64,000 nt of DNA from Erpobdella octoculata (Eukaryota > Annelida > Clitellata > Hirudinida > Erpobdellidae): assembly GCA_963978895.1 (NCBI GenBank), contig OZ022242.1, forward strand, positions 3,497,745 through 3,561,744, written 5' to 3'. The notes beneath the pieces are model-generated. The model saw only the letters and a list, made by a program, of their open reading frames with translations. It did no database searches and was not told where the DNA came from. Made by a program: the position numbers and the translations under genes. This document shows positions 1 through 39,099 of the stretch, piece by piece; the stretch's first letter is position 1; every line of letters starts with the position of its first letter.

Positions 1-179
1 CATCATCGTCATTGAAGGTAGTATGTAAAATTCTCTTTGTTCATTGTATGTAATCTTTTCCTTTCATTTCCTTACACCTTTACAGTAGTGAAAATCGTCA
101 AAAACACAGTCAAGCTGAATCGATTTCTCTTGTTGAGATGAAGTCCTCATGGTTGACCCATCGATGAACTGTTTCGTGC

Positions 180-187
180 TGTGTGTG

Positions 188-285
<98 letters not shown>
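180..285. repeat. (TG)n microsatellite
   Basis: About 105 bp of TG dinucleotide. The ORFs it creates in several frames are artefacts. Confidence 0.97.
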
Positions 286-494
286 TCTGTTTTCATGGTG
301 GGCGTTTATATAGATTATAGGATAAGAGTCAGTTGTGTGGTTTCCGTGCATTGTTGGCCAGAGTTGTTTGAAGAGGTTGATTTGATGATGATGATGTGAA
401 ATAGGATCGTGCAAGTGATGTACATTGTACAAGTGGTCAGGAGGACAAACACGGAAGTCCTTGGTTCAGTTACTTGTGTCAGGTGTTGTAGCAG

Positions 495-668
495 GTATGT
501 ATGTGTGTGTATGTATGTATGTATGTATGTATGTATGTATGTATGTATGTATGTATGTATGTATGTATGTATGTATGTATGTGTGTGTGTGTATGTATGT
601 ATGTGTGTGTATGTATGTATGTATGTATGTATGTATGTATGTATGTATGTATGTATGTATGTGTGTGT
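495..668. repeat. (ATGT)n microsatellite
   Basis: Tetranucleotide array with short interruptions of GTGT. No coding content. Confidence 0.97.
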
Positions 669-2051
669 CCATGTATTTGTTCGTGTATATTATTATAACC
701 TTTTTGTTCAGAGGGTCACATCAATAGTTAACAAAAATTTGGGATGTGAATTGAAATTAATTGAAATTACGTAATTAATTAAACTAATAACAGCTAAGCC
801 TTATGATACCAGGTTTTTTAACAAATCCCTTGTATTTCTGGATTTGCCGGATTCTCATTTATTGCAAAAAATATCTTTAAAATATTTATAATTTATATAT
901 GTAAACATTTATTTAATTATATATGATTTGTTTTTTGTTTTTTTTGAAAACATAAACAATTATTATTTTTGATTACAAATAATTTTTTTCAAAAACTTTT
1001 CAAACTAATAGAATGCATTGTTATAAGGAGTGAGCCTATATTTCAAATTTCAGCTCAATTGGATGACGGAAAGTTAGTTAAGTTTCACTTTCAAGGTTTG
1101 CAAACATTCAAGCAAGCAAGAGCGGCGGTGAAGTTAATATAAGCCTTATATTATATATAAGGGATTTAAAACCAACGGTGCATTGTACAATTTTCTTTAA
1201 AAACACCTGTTTCTGAATTAGCATAAACTTTTTAGTAAAAATAAAAACCTATTTATGCAATTTATGAACCAGCCAATCTCTGATCTGATTAAAACAATAA
1301 TCTTTGAATTATTTTTGGAAATATACTTAAAAGATTCGTCGGGCCAGATTAAAACCTTTGGCGGGCTGGATTCTGGCCAGTGGGCGTATGCTGCACAACC
1401 CTGGTATATACTATATACCTACTAATAACTAGTACAGGTCGTGTCAGTGTATGTATGTATATTTGTGAAGATTTATGTGGATGTGTATATCTAGAAATTA
1501 CGTGGATACTAGCGTGTATAGTTATGTGTTAATTGATGAGTGAGTACTTAGGCATATAGTTAAGCAAATATTTATTTGAATTCCCGTGTATACTTTTGCT
1601 TGATAACATTTATAATAAATTAAGTCGAATTATGTGAAGAATATGATTACTGGCATAGCAACCACAGAGATAGCGATCCTGCTATAATATAATCATCATC
1701 ATCACCATAATAGAATCTCATGATTGTCTGTATGAAACCTCTGTTGGGAACATCATTGCACAAAGCCACAGTAATACACATTCAAACATTCAAAGAGATT
1801 CTGTACACAGTTATCAGATGATTTCTTTAAGATAAGCTATGGAGTGTTAGAAGAATAATGATAAATAATAGGAAAATGAAAGATCAAATGCAGACACAAT
1901 ATCACTATCACACAATATCTCTACTGTGAGAGAATTGAAAGAAATCACTTTCAACAAACATTTTAAAAATTCTTTATAATTTCTTAATTCTATGCTATGA
2001 AATTTTATAAGCATGTTTTTAATTTTTTAACTTAACTTCCGCTTGTTAAAT
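669..2051. other. Intron sequence, no gene seen
   Basis: AT-rich sequence upstream of the first visible RPTP exon. It contains a short interspersed-repeat-like phrase around 1025-1110 (tatatttcaaatttcagctcaattggatga), whose relatives recur near 4650, 6010 and 46715, and the possible hAT end at 1325-1402. Confidence 0.5.
1325..1402. mobile_element. Possible hAT terminal remnant
   Basis: The stretch cgggccagattaaaacctttgg... ending tgctgcacaaccctgg looks like one end of a hAT family with CAGGGTTGTGCA-type termini. No partner end is visible nearby. Confidence 0.3.
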
Positions 2052-2255
2052 TATAGTTTTATTTTTTAATTCTAATATACATATTATGTTATTCTTGCTT
2101 ATTCAGTTATTATATTTGCTATCATTTATTTACATTTAAATGTGTCACAATTTTATAGTTTTATTTTTTAATTCTAATATACATATTATGTTATTCTTGC
2201 TTATTCAGTTATTATATTTGCTATCATTTATTTACATTTAAATGTGTCACAATTT
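2052..2255. repeat. 102-bp tandem duplication
   Basis: Copies 2052-2153 and 2154-2255 are essentially identical. The second copy ends 15 bp before the RPTP exon at 2271, so the acceptor region of the intron has been duplicated. Confidence 0.9.
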
Positions 2256-2270
2256 TATCTCACAAAACAG

Positions 2271-28318
<26,048 letters not shown>

Positions 28319-29996
28319 TCAGCACAGACCATCTCAGGACCTATCATCATCTTCCAACCGACTGCTAAGCTCGTCTGTGACTGGTCAAGACAGCTCGCCC
28401 GCCATATTCCATACGACCGAAACGAACTTGAACCTCGCACAGCATTGCTGCATTTGCTTTTTTTGCAGTTTTAAATCAACTTGATGTACAAACTTATCGC
28501 CAATTTATAAGAAAAAGTTTTCTTACTAAGTAAAAAACTCAAAGCGTTGATGCAGTTTTTAATGTAATTATTTTTGAAACGTCTTAATGAGGTTTTTTTT
28601 CTTAAAATCCTTCTTTTTTCAAAAGTAGAAGAAAGCGTATGTGTATATTTTATTCAGTTAGTCCTCTTTTCTTTTGCATGGTCTTAAAATTTTCTGTGCC
28701 TTATTTTGTTTTGAAAAATGTGAAATTTTCTTATCTTACAGAGATTTAATAAAACATATAAAAGGTAAAATAAATAATTAGAATATGTTAAATATTTAAT
28801 TAATTAGTTAGGAAATTGTTGGTAAATAATTATTCCATCTTTCATTCAAAACTTTTTTAATTTCAGAAGTTGTTTCATTTTTTATTTTAGTTTTATTTTT
28901 TTTTGCAGGAGATTTTTTCATGAAATTTGATGTTCAGACATTTGCAAAATAAACTTAGTCTCGTTTCAATCTATATTATATTTCTATCTATAGCTGTGAA
29001 TTTGTCATCTGTGATCAACGTCATTTCGTGAACGATGTCTGATTTTTAACGTGGAGATTTCTTAACAATTATGCGTCTGCCGCACGCAACTTAAAAACTC
29101 TATTTCGTGAATGTTTATTTATTTTATTTTAAATATTCAATAGCTTGCTGCCGAGATTTGTCGAAGCATCTCATAAGTGATGTACACATTCTTCGTTACT
29201 GATTTCACGTATGTACACTTACTGACTTACTTGTAAAAATATTTCATTTTCTCTCAGCTGTGTTTAATTTCATCTACGAATCTGTCAACTCTTTCTCCAT
29301 TTAAACAGTTTAGTTTCTCCATTTAACATCACTCGAAAATTCTTGTAAGAAAAAATGGACCTTCATTATAATTACTTTTTATGCTACTTTTGATTTCCGT
29401 TTACCTTTGTACTCTTTATGGCCTTTCTATTTTTGCTTAGACAAATTTACCTCTAGAACAGTCAGTTACTTTATCTGTAGTCGTAAAAAGCTTCCCATCT
29501 AAGCATGTCCACTAAGGTGTAACAAATTACAGTAATTGTAAAGCTTTTTGTTTTTTCATCTTGAGATCATAAATTCATGTTTAAAAACTGCCTTCATTTT
29601 CAGGATTATCTTACATTATTCATTTTAAGGTTATTTGAGCATAAAGAAGATAGGTATCTTCACATATACAGTATATCCTCGCATCGGTAACCGACCGGTT
29701 TACATACAACATGTAGTAAACCCTACTCTGCACATTTCATTTATATTTTCTTAAAGATAAACACACAGCAACATTCATAAATTTGTTGAATCTCCTATCT
29801 GAAATTCATAATGAAAATTAACTAATTTCCTCTTGTAACTCTTAATTCTTTTCTGGTTACATGTTTAGTTTAATTTTAACTTGTACAGATTTAAAATACT
29901 TGTCGGACATGACTCGAGTCACAAAGCCGTGTCGAGGATGAGAATCGAATCTTACACGTTGTTTCATGTCACGTGTTTCTTTGCACGTTGAATAAA
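28319..29996 (+). other. Probable 3' UTR / tail-to-tail spacer of RPTP
   Basis: AT-rich sequence after the RPTP stop with no coding signal. AATAAA hexamers occur at 28748-28753 and 29991-29996. Either could end the transcript. The distal one lies about 45 bp from a minus-strand AATAAA (30042-30047) that could serve the opposing UCHL5 gene, so the two transcripts may abut or overlap. Confidence 0.4.
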
Positions 29997-30398
29997 CTAA
30001 TTACATACATTTAACTTATTGTCATCATCTTATCTACGTGTTTTATTAGATGAGTACAATCAACTAACTCTCTGAGGTTTAATTAATTTATGGATGATTT
30101 AATTTTAATTTTCTACTATTAATTCTACTCAATGAGATCAACGACCTTACGTTATGATTTCGACTTAGATGTGCGATTTACCCATGCAAAGGAACATAAA
30201 ATTGGAGAAATACATAGAGAAGAAACATTAATTAAAATGGAAAAAGTGACATGGAGCTATCTTAAAATGCTAAACATAGAACAGAGAATCAACAGTTCAT
30301 AAAACCATTAGCAGAAACAATGTGTAATTAAGACCAGTATTCTATCATTTGTCCGATAATTAACGGTTATTTTATGTGTGAACATGCATTCCGCCACA

Positions 30399-33300
30399 TC
30401 AGGATTTTCCTCCTTCCACAGCTGGTTTCTTGGTAACGTCGGAAACTCTTTCTTTGGCTTTGTTCTTCGCCTGCGATCAATGAAACAAACATTCAGTATA
30501 TCTGTCATTTTAATTAAATATATTTGATACAAACGACTTGTGTAAATATGATAATAATTATACAGATACAACTGAGAAATAGAAAAGAGTTCATAAAAAT
30601 GATTAACAATAATAATATAGTATTGCCGATAATAAAGGTTTATAAACAATAAAATTTTGTAATAACATAGTATTGCTGATACTAAAAATTTATAAACATA
30701 TATAATTTAATAATAATATAATATGGCTGATAATAAAGATTGATAAACAATTATAATTTAATAATATATTATAATTATTAAACAGTTGATAACACAACAT
30801 AGTATGGCCGATAATAAAGATTGATAAACAATTATGATTTAATAAACTGCCACCTTCTCCATGAGACTAGTTAGTTCTCCTTTCTCTGCAAGAATTTTAA
30901 AGAACTCCACAACGAATGGGATGTAATTGTGTCGTCTTCTTATGTTCTCTATCTGTAATGAGATAGTTTTTTGGAAAAAAGTAAACTTATATTAAAACAG
31001 AATATGCATTAAACTAGATTCATTTACAACGCTTCCACATGTTAAGCAAGGTCTCCTGTTTTGGCGAACAGAAAAGCTTTGGAGAACCTGAACGACCTTA
31101 CTTTTTCAAAGGTTAAAAGTTAATAAAATACTTTGTAAATGATATTATCAGGGTTACATAGTGTTGCCTGAGTTTTTTTTCTCATTTTTTGATAATAAAA
31201 TATAAAATAAAGAGCAGATAGTTTTCCAAATGGTTTAAAACCTTCTCCTCCACGAAGACTACCTTAATGCAAAATATTGTTCCAATTGCTCCAGCAGTTT
31301 GAATGTGATGCTCAAGCACACACACACTGCCTTTTGTATATTTATATAGATTTTAAGGTTATAAGGTCACATGGAATTCCAGGAAGAGGAGGAATATCCC
31401 CTTAACTGTTTCATCAAATGATAGCTCAGATGATATTACGTGTACATGAGATGAAACGGATTAAGAAAACACACCTTGTACATTTCTCTCTTCTCAATTT
31501 CTTGTGCTAATGAAACTCTGTAGTTGTCAATCTCTCCTAGGATGTCTTCAGGATTTAGAGACTGAAATATTTAATACATTTTATTATTTATCCTTCAAAT
31601 CAGTTTAGATATCAATTATAATTAATAAATCATCAAATAATTCATCTAGTAAAAATCATCTATTCATTCACCGAGCTCTGCCTGAAAGTAAGATAAGCTA
31701 CTTCATCACTATCACCTCTTCTAAATAATAATAATAAAAAATTAATATTTTAATGACTTACAGCATTTCCAAGAGAAGTGAGCTCTGTGATTTTGTCTTC
31801 GTAAAGTTTCTTCTGATCGGGAATGAGAGCCATGAGGTTGTAGAGGAGGCCTCCACGACTGTTCAATCAAATCGGTATCAATTGTTTCGAAAAAAATATC
31901 TACCAATCAGTTAAATCTATTAACTTCCATTAATCAATCAACTCAATCAATGGGATACAGACATTCGTGTTGCAACAAGACTTATCGACGTTAAAATTAC
32001 AATTGTGCTTGTGTGCATATACATACGCAAGCTGCAAATTCTAGTTGGCACTGCCAGCAGATCCCACTAACATAACAAAGCAATTCATTATATCTTTTCT
32101 AAAACTAAACAATGGAATTAATAATTTAATCAGGAATTAAACATTCGTCATGTCTGCATGGTTATTGATTGAGAATGCATGGCTAGTTACCAAAACAAAC
32201 AAGTAAATTAAAAACGAATTTTTAAAACCCAATGCTTTTATATGTAATTAAAACACAAATTTTGCAATCAATTTTTTCTTATATTACTCTTTTATTTTAT
32301 ATTAAAGTCGAAATATCTTAATTATATCGAAATATCGAAATTAATTAAAATTAACTAAATTAATTGACTTATTGTAAAACTAATAAGTGAATATTGCATT
32401 GTCTTCTATTTTGAGCATGTATGCAAAATTTGAAAAAAATCTATCATCAGGAAGTGACTCAAAAATTGATTGCAAGATTTGAAACAGACAGAGAAACAAA
32501 CAGAGACGACGAGTTAATAAAAGCATTGGTAAAAAAGATGAGCAACAAACTTTTCAATTCGACTGTTTATGATTGGTTTCACCACGGTTACCCAATCTGT
32601 ATTCGGTGGTATTGAACCTTTGTTTAAAAAAATAAATATATATTTATATTATTTATACAAACCAAAACAATAAAATAATTTTTTTATCAATTTAAAAAAA
32701 AAGTTAATTTATTTAACTTTTAAATCTTAATTAAACTTATCATTAAAAGTAAAATAGAAATATTACAAACTTAACAGTTTAATAACACTGCATAATATAA
32801 AAACAAGTATAATTGTTGCTAATCAAGCTATAATGTATAATCAAGCTATGCCTCAAGACGTTACGGATTTATTGAACTCACTCAAATTCCAGTCGTAGCA
32901 ACTTTATAAAAAAACTTTATAATTAAACTTATCATTAAAAGTAAAATAGAAATATTACAAACTAAACAGTTTAATAACACTGCATAATATAAAAACAAGT
33001 ATAATTGTTGGCTGGCAGAAAAAGAAAAGTGACAGACACTATTAAAAAAAGAGTAAAGATACAAGGAGCTAAAAATAATATGTATTTATGAGAGACAAGT
33101 TCAAATTTTGAGATCTCTAGGTTTTCGAGAACCTATGAAATAAATGATTTGAAGACAGAATTAAGTTAGAGAGATAAGAGAGGCCGATAAATAATCAAAT
33201 CACAAAGTAAAAAATTAGAAAACTAAAATAAAATTATTGGAGAAAGAGATCTCCGTTCAACCGTGATCGATCGGCCCGCTCTGCAGGCCATCCAGTTCGT

Positions 33301-34890
33301 AAATCCTTCCGTTGCACGGAACGTAAACGACGTAATGGAAAACATCGTCGTCTTTCTTTGAAACTCCTTTGTCGTCAAATTCTATCAGTGCTGGCCTGAA
33401 AATTAAAAAAACAAGCCATGTTACAACATCCATATAAAACTGAGTTGAAATCAGAACGGTGAACGGCTCCTGACGGTTTGTTACAAATTACTCAAATATT
33501 TTTTTGTTTCAATCTTCAAAAGAACAAGAATTTTACTTCGCAAAACTGTTGTGAACCATTCTGATCGTGTCCGAGTTACTGAGAGCTATGCCTCGAGACT
33601 GAAAGAAGTTACGGATTTATTGAACTCATTCAAATTCCAGTCGTAGCAACTTTATAAAAATGTGAGTGAGAAGCGAAATGTCAAAAGATAAGTTCGATGT
33701 AGACTAACCACGGGGTCAAAAGTTGAAGTAAAGTTCTTGAAAGAGGAAAGATTTTCACCAAGTTCAACGTTGGGGTCATTGATGTTGAAAAGAATGCTAA
33801 TGAGTGCCTGGGTGGCACATGCATTGTTGATCACCTGGGTTAAGTTATTAATCCATGGGTAAAGAATTGAAAAATATTTAAACAACAAATAAAAAAAAAT
33901 CAAAAAGTCTATTTTAGTTTAGTAATTATTACAATCAAATTTATTAAGCACGAGATTAAAATAATTAATTTTATTATGAATTATAAAAATATAGAAATAA
34001 CTTTTAAGAAACCAGCAAACATTTCACAAAAACAATAGCAAAATTTAAATAATAAATGGTGTGAAATAAAATAAATCCTCAAATTAATTATCATACATTA
34101 GCCTACTGTCTTTATAAATAAGAACCTCCTTGCAAAATAAACATTAACATACTAATGAGGATTGTTTTGTAAAATAAAACTAACGCATCAATCAGATCTT
34201 GCTAAAACGAAAATTAACACATCATAAACTAGGTCTGCTTAACAAGACAAACAAACGCCAACCCATTAACGACGTCTCAATGACGATGATACAAGAAATA
34301 AATACCTGTTTGGCAAAATAAACATCAAGGAGTAGATCTTCATCGATGACATTCCCTTGCGGTGGAGGACCTGGTGTCCATTTGAAAAGAAATATTATGC
34401 CGTAGATCGGTCTATAATAAGAAAACAATAAATCATGGTATTATGGTATCTTCTGACAATTAAATCATTTTATCCATAAAAACAAACTAATACAGCAATA
34501 CCTCCCATTTATAGTTTATTAATTCTTCTTTTGTAAATGAATGCACAAAACTAAATTATTCTCTTTTAAAAGATAGCTGACCTTTTAGAGTAGAGATCTT
34601 CTTCTAATGACCAAACCTCATCAACTTGAGCTCCAACAACACCTTACATGAGAGATGAAACTTATTTAAGAATGTTATAGCAGTTTTGTTGAAGATTATC
34701 TATATATATATAAAAATAAGATTATGTGTGTGTGTGTGTGTAACTTATGCATTGTGACACCATTCATCCGATCGTAATGAAATTTTTACACAAGCTTGAG
34801 AGTCAATGGAGGAAGGTTTTAGTAGAAAAAAATTAAAATCGGTCACGAAATGAGCGGAGCGGGAGAGTGAGCGGGAACTATATATATATA

Positions 34891-34931
<41 letters not shown>

Positions 34932-34983
34932 CATTATATATAATATATATATATATAATGAACTATATATATATATATATATA

Positions 34984-35032
<49 letters not shown>

Positions 35033-35096
35033 CATTATATATAATATATATATATATAATGAACTATATATATATATATATATATTATATATAATG

Positions 35097-35170
<74 letters not shown>

Positions 35171-35200
35171 CATTATATATATATATATATATATAAAATG

Positions 35201-35259
<59 letters not shown>

Positions 35260-35959
35260 ATGAACTATATATATATATATATATATATATAGTTATATAT
35301 ATATACACATAAATGAGCGGAAACAGGAACGGAAAGACAACTGAGAGCGAAAAAGCGAGCGGGAAAAGGAAAGCAAAAAAAGCGGGAGAGCGACCGAGAT
35401 CAAAAGAGCAAGCGGGGAAGAGAAACTGACCGGGAGCGAGAAACCGACCAGGAACAGGAGAGCAAACGGTGAAGGAAACGGGAGCAAGAGAGACAAGCAT
35501 TAGAAAAACCCCGCTAGTTCTCTAATAAAAACAATTTAAATAGAAACATAAGTCAATCTGGTGAATGTTAATGAAATCATAGTAAACTTTCTCGGTCATC
35601 ATCAAAAACAATTTCAACTGCATTGGGTTCAAAAATCCACCCAGAAAAACCATCAAAACCATGATTATATAATAAAAAATTGAGCTTTTATTAAAATCTT
35701 TCTTTAATTTCACTTGATTAATGTGTTTATGTGTGTGGTAGCGGTGGTAAGATCTATTAACAGGTTTTTACCCAACTTCTTTTTATTTGTTACTAGGAGA
35801 TTACCACTATTTTAATTAGGTTTTTCATAAACTTTCTTAGTCTTCACTCCAAATTAAATAAAACAGAGCTAAAAAATGTAATTTGACAATCATACCATAT
35901 TGCTGAAGCAGCTCAGTAAAAACTCCCGGATCGCTTTCAATTAAGCACCAATCAGCCAT
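30399..35959 (-). CDS. UCHL5: Ubiquitin carboxyl-terminal hydrolase isozyme L5 (UCH37)
   Basis: Cysteine-protease deubiquitinase; in animals UCHL5 binds the proteasome receptor ADRM1/RPN13 and the INO80 complex and trims ubiquitin. Exons (minus strand, 5' to 3'): 35959-35896, 34642-34582, 34411-34306, 33834-33709, 33598-33537, 33395-33262, 32617-32551, 31858-31762, 31561-31475, 30952-30854, 30470-30399. Phases agree throughout, giving 324 residues (human UCHL5 is 329). The start [18 protein letters not shown] matches the family N-terminus. Catalytic residues are visible: oxyanion Gln77 (FAKQ), Cys83 (NNACATQA), His160 (DVFHYV), Asp175 (YELDGL). The C-terminal ULD/KEKE-like part is present ([13 protein letters not shown]; basic tail ending VEGGKS). 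The small exon 32551-32617 uses a GTTTGT donor chosen to keep frame. Confidence 0.94.
31145..31370. repeat. Interspersed repeat shared with 36820-37050
   Basis: Both contain a cagggttac..gtgttgc start, a aatattgttc..attgctcc.gc core and a run of acacaca followed by ttttaatat/ttgtatat. Similarity is moderate. In a UCHL5 intron. Confidence 0.55.
32205..32545 (-). repeat. Interspersed repeat, copy 2
   Basis: Reverse-complement relative of 2495-2920: it shares aaaacccaatgcttttatat, attgacttattgtaaaacta, atcatcaggaagtgactcaa and gagacgacgagttaataaaa. It abuts UCHL5 exon 32551-32617 within about 15 bp. Confidence 0.75.
32724..33012 (-). repeat. Intronic duplications including a copy of the UCHL5 exon-5 boundary
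   Basis: Within a UCHL5 intron, about 90 bp (32724-32818) is repeated at 32928-33012. Between the copies, roughly 32840-32918 resembles 33585-33656, the stretch across the 3' splice site of UCHL5 exon 5. It shares the + strand words agctatgcctc, ttacggatttattgaactca and attccagtcgtagcaacttt. The copy lacks the short gactgaaagaag segment and is not a usable exon. The pattern suggests a local intragenic duplication. Confidence 0.7.
34699..35517. mobile_element. Helitron-like element with expanded TA arrays
   Basis: It begins TCTATATATATATAAAA after an A and ends CCCCGCTAG before a T, fitting Helitron termini (5' TC, 3' CTAG, insertion between A and T). The interior has a conserved-looking block (34705-34880), long TA runs punctuated by gaactat / atagttc (34880-35310), and a purine-rich gagcgggaa block. 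A stem-loop before the 3' end was not clear. Lies in a UCHL5 intron. Confidence 0.45.
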
Positions 35960-36546
35960 CTCTCTCTAAATTTTTAAGAAGTAGCGAAGAGTTGTTTTTC
36001 AAGATTTTCCTAATATCGCTCCGGCTGCCCAAGCGACAAATGTTTTGACTGACATCCAAGCTATCTTTGTTATCACTAATAACAGTTTACTATATATCTA
36101 TGCAGTTTACCGTAATTACATTTATCTTTATCGAAATAAATTGTAATTTACTAAAAAAATCAAAAATTTAATATTAGTTTTGGTATTTGTGACAATTTTA
36201 TTTTGCTGCCAAGCATTTTCGCCAATGTCTGACAGTATAAAACGTTAGGACAAGTAATTTCAATATCACCGGATAAGATAATTTTGAATGATAAAGTGAC
36301 ATAAATTATGCAAATATCTAGGCCCATTTATTTCGTTCTCCAAGGTTATTTATTTAAGAATCGTTGGTCGTTATGGATGTTTCCGGTGGAAAATATACAA
36401 TCATGACAAAACGTATTCTGCACTGATTTGATTAGGCAACTCTTAGATATACAGTGATGTTTAAAATATGTCTTAGTCTTATTATGTTTAAAATTAAAAA
36501 CTGCACTTCTCCGTTTCCCTTATATTTTTAAATATCTTGTTATAAC
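35960..36546. promoter_or_regulatory. Upstream region of UCHL5
   Basis: About 590 bp from the UCHL5 start codon to a hAT insertion. It should contain the 5' UTR and proximal promoter by position only. No TATA box in a convincing place or other defined motif was identified. Confidence 0.3.
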
Positions 36547-37574
36547 CAGTGGCGGATTTCAGTTGTATGGCGTGGGGGCTGAAGAGAATTTCAGGGGGCA
36601 CCACTAAATTGTAAGATACTAATTTTTAGTAGTATTGAATAAATTTGAAAGACTATAGCTTGTTAAATTTATTCTAATTACTGAACACGTCAAAATTAAA
36701 TTCAACAATCTAAAGAGAGATGTTTTAAAACGTTGGTAGCGTGAACAGTGACTAAATTCAGCATTTTCCAGGAGGGAGCAAAATTTTTCCGGCATTTTAT
36801 AGTTTAATACTGACAGGGTTACTCGGTGTTGCACGGGTGTTTTTGCTTCGTTTTTATATTTTTTTTTGCCAATGGAACGTCAAATAAATAACAGATTTTT
36901 TTAATTTTTCAAACATTTTTTATCAATGAAGTCTCCCTGCATGTCAAATATTGTTCAGATTGCTCCTGCGGCTTGGATGTGATAAGCGAATGCTCTCTCA
37001 CACACATTACCTTTAATATCTCTATAAATACGTAGGTACAAGTAGGGAGGGGTGGAAAGATGCATCCCCCCACTACAGCATCAATTGAAATTTTTTTTGG
37101 TATAATACCTGTTTTTTGGAAAATGGTTGTAGCTTTTTTGGGAAGAGAAAGTGGAAGTTTTTTGAGAAAAAAAATTGGAAAAATACTTACGACTACCCCT
37201 CACCGTCATCAGTTTTTTTGAAAGAACTTGAGAAATTTCTGAAATGCATCTCCTCACCAGGAATTTTTATAGTAAACTCTAGGTTAAAAAAAAATTAAAT
37301 TTTGGAAAACAGGGGAACAAATTGTCTACTAGGCTGAGTAAAGTTAAAATTTAAGAAATATATAGTAAATTCTAAGTAAAAAAAATTTTAATTTTGAGCA
37401 GCGTTGTGGTTGTATCTGCTGGATATAATATAGCCACTGATGTGACTTAATGCACACACCTGTGATCTTCAGTGTTTATAGAAGGCGGCAAGGGGTGCCA
37501 TTTAAGACCCAACAGGGGCGCGTGGGGTGTGGGGGGCTGGCCGTTCCCTGGGCATATAGCTAAATCCGCCACCG
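36547..37574. mobile_element. hAT-type element upstream of UCHL5
   Basis: Termini CAGTGGCGGATTT.../...AAATCCGCCACCG are flanked by a perfect 8-bp duplication gttataac (36539-36546, 37575-37582). 1028 bp with no transposase. Inside, 36820-37050 resembles the interspersed repeat at 31145-31370, so the element is composite. Confidence 0.85.
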
Positions 37575-37639
37575 GTTATAACCCCTCATAAGTTAGATTT
37601 AAGCAGATCTTCTACTGCTAAGCACATGCTTTTACTTTC

Positions 37640-37800
37640 TCTGTAAAGCACAAAAAATACTCTTTTTGTTATTCTGATTCCTTTCTCTGGAATTCTCTTC
37701 CACCTTTTCTCACTATATGTTTTCATCTCTCATTTCTTTTCGCCAGGGACTGAAAACCTTCCTTTTCTGGCAAATTGTGGTCGAGCGATTTTGAATGCCT
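37640..37800 (+). mobile_element. Decayed LINE ORF2 C-terminal fragment
   Basis: The + strand translation gives YSFCYSDSFLWNSLPPFLT and, after a frame change, GLKTFLFW. It matches the pattern of the fragment at 43553-43843 ([24 protein letters not shown]). Short and frameshifted. Confidence 0.55.
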
Positions 37801-39090
37801 TGTCGAAAGAAGCGCCATCAGCTTATAAAAATAATTTTTAGGTATAGTTTTTGAACGATATTTATCTGCGAAAAACATGGAACCCGGGCTAGTTATTTTT
37901 TTCGGGGACCATGTTCCCCGCTCGGCGGCCTTGGATACCATAAACAGCATGTCATTCGCCCAATATATCTTCTTGTCCTGGCCTCAAATGTTTCCAACAG
38001 ATTAGTAAGGCTGTCTTACTAAGGCACGACTGTTGGGCAAAAATCCGTGGTGTTGAAATTTACTTATCAAAACGGTTTTGGCAATGTTTTCAGTAATAAA
38101 GTAATAATGCATCTTTTCCATTACTTTACAGACTATCGACGGTTACCGGCTTCTGACAAATAACTCTTTTTTTAATATATACAAAATCAGCCAACTTTCA
38201 AACGACCTATTGGTGGGAAGACATTTGAAACACCACAGTCAGTGGTATAGACTTGATAACCATTTGGTGAAAAGCTTTGAATGTCTCATATTATAAAAGT
38301 TTTAAGGCAATAGGAATAGATGAACTATTAAAACATCATTTTGGAAGCTGGTTATAGGACAGAAAACAGATATAACTATTTCACTTTCAGAAAGTTATAT
38401 GTTTTATATTCTGTCAACGATTATCGTATCATGTATACCCATAGATATCTATGTGTATACCTACATATGGCACGTTAAAAATTCTTACTTGCATACTTAC
38501 TTGTATGCCATAGGACATAATTATTCTTTTATACCCGTTTTGTCACGTAGTGGCCTCACGTGAGACAAAAATGTCGCAAACACATCGGTTATTGATACCG
38601 CGATAACGGTGATAGCTGCCCCTTAAAGATTCGCCGACCTTGACCCAAACATCAGAAGCAGTGAATGTCAAATAACAGAAAACAATTTTTTGGACAACAA
38701 CAACATAGGTATTATCCAAATAAACTATTAATTGAAGTTATAGTAGGCTTCTTGTGTTATATAATGCAAGAAGCCTACTACTATACTATAAGTTTTGGTT
38801 TCAGTTTATTTAGCCATTTAACGGCTTGCAACCACGAGTTATTATTATTTATTAACCGCTAGGGTCGGAATGTAGTAGTACTTCGGCCCAGTTTAAACAC
38901 GAAGGTTAAGGTCGTCTTTGCCAACCTGACCTATTTAGTTAAATTACTACGCCGGGACTAGTCTGAATAAAAAATTAGTTTCAAAATGACATTCAATAAA
39001 AAATAAGTTATTTTAACATGGTTACTTTTTTCTTTATAATTCAAAACTTTAAATCGCAAAAATTAAGCTTGAAGTTAAAAAATTCAGTCC
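37800..39090. other. Intergenic sequence between UCHL5 and the kinase gene
   Basis: No gene recognised. It contains a perfect 14-bp inverted repeat (38741-38754 and 38767-38780, tagtaggcttcttg) with a 12-base spacer. Confidence 0.5.
38741..38780. other. 14-bp perfect inverted repeat
   Basis: TAGTAGGCTTCTTG, 12 bases, CAAGAAGCCTACTA. Could form a hairpin or mark the centre of a small inverted element. No poly-T or other terminator feature. Confidence 0.85.
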
Positions 39091-39099
39091 CAGCTGTTT

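Noticed and set aside
1..21. Possible exon end at the start of the window (catcatcgtcattgaag|gtagta)
   Set aside because: Too short to judge; CAT repeats make such reading chance-prone and no phase test is possible.
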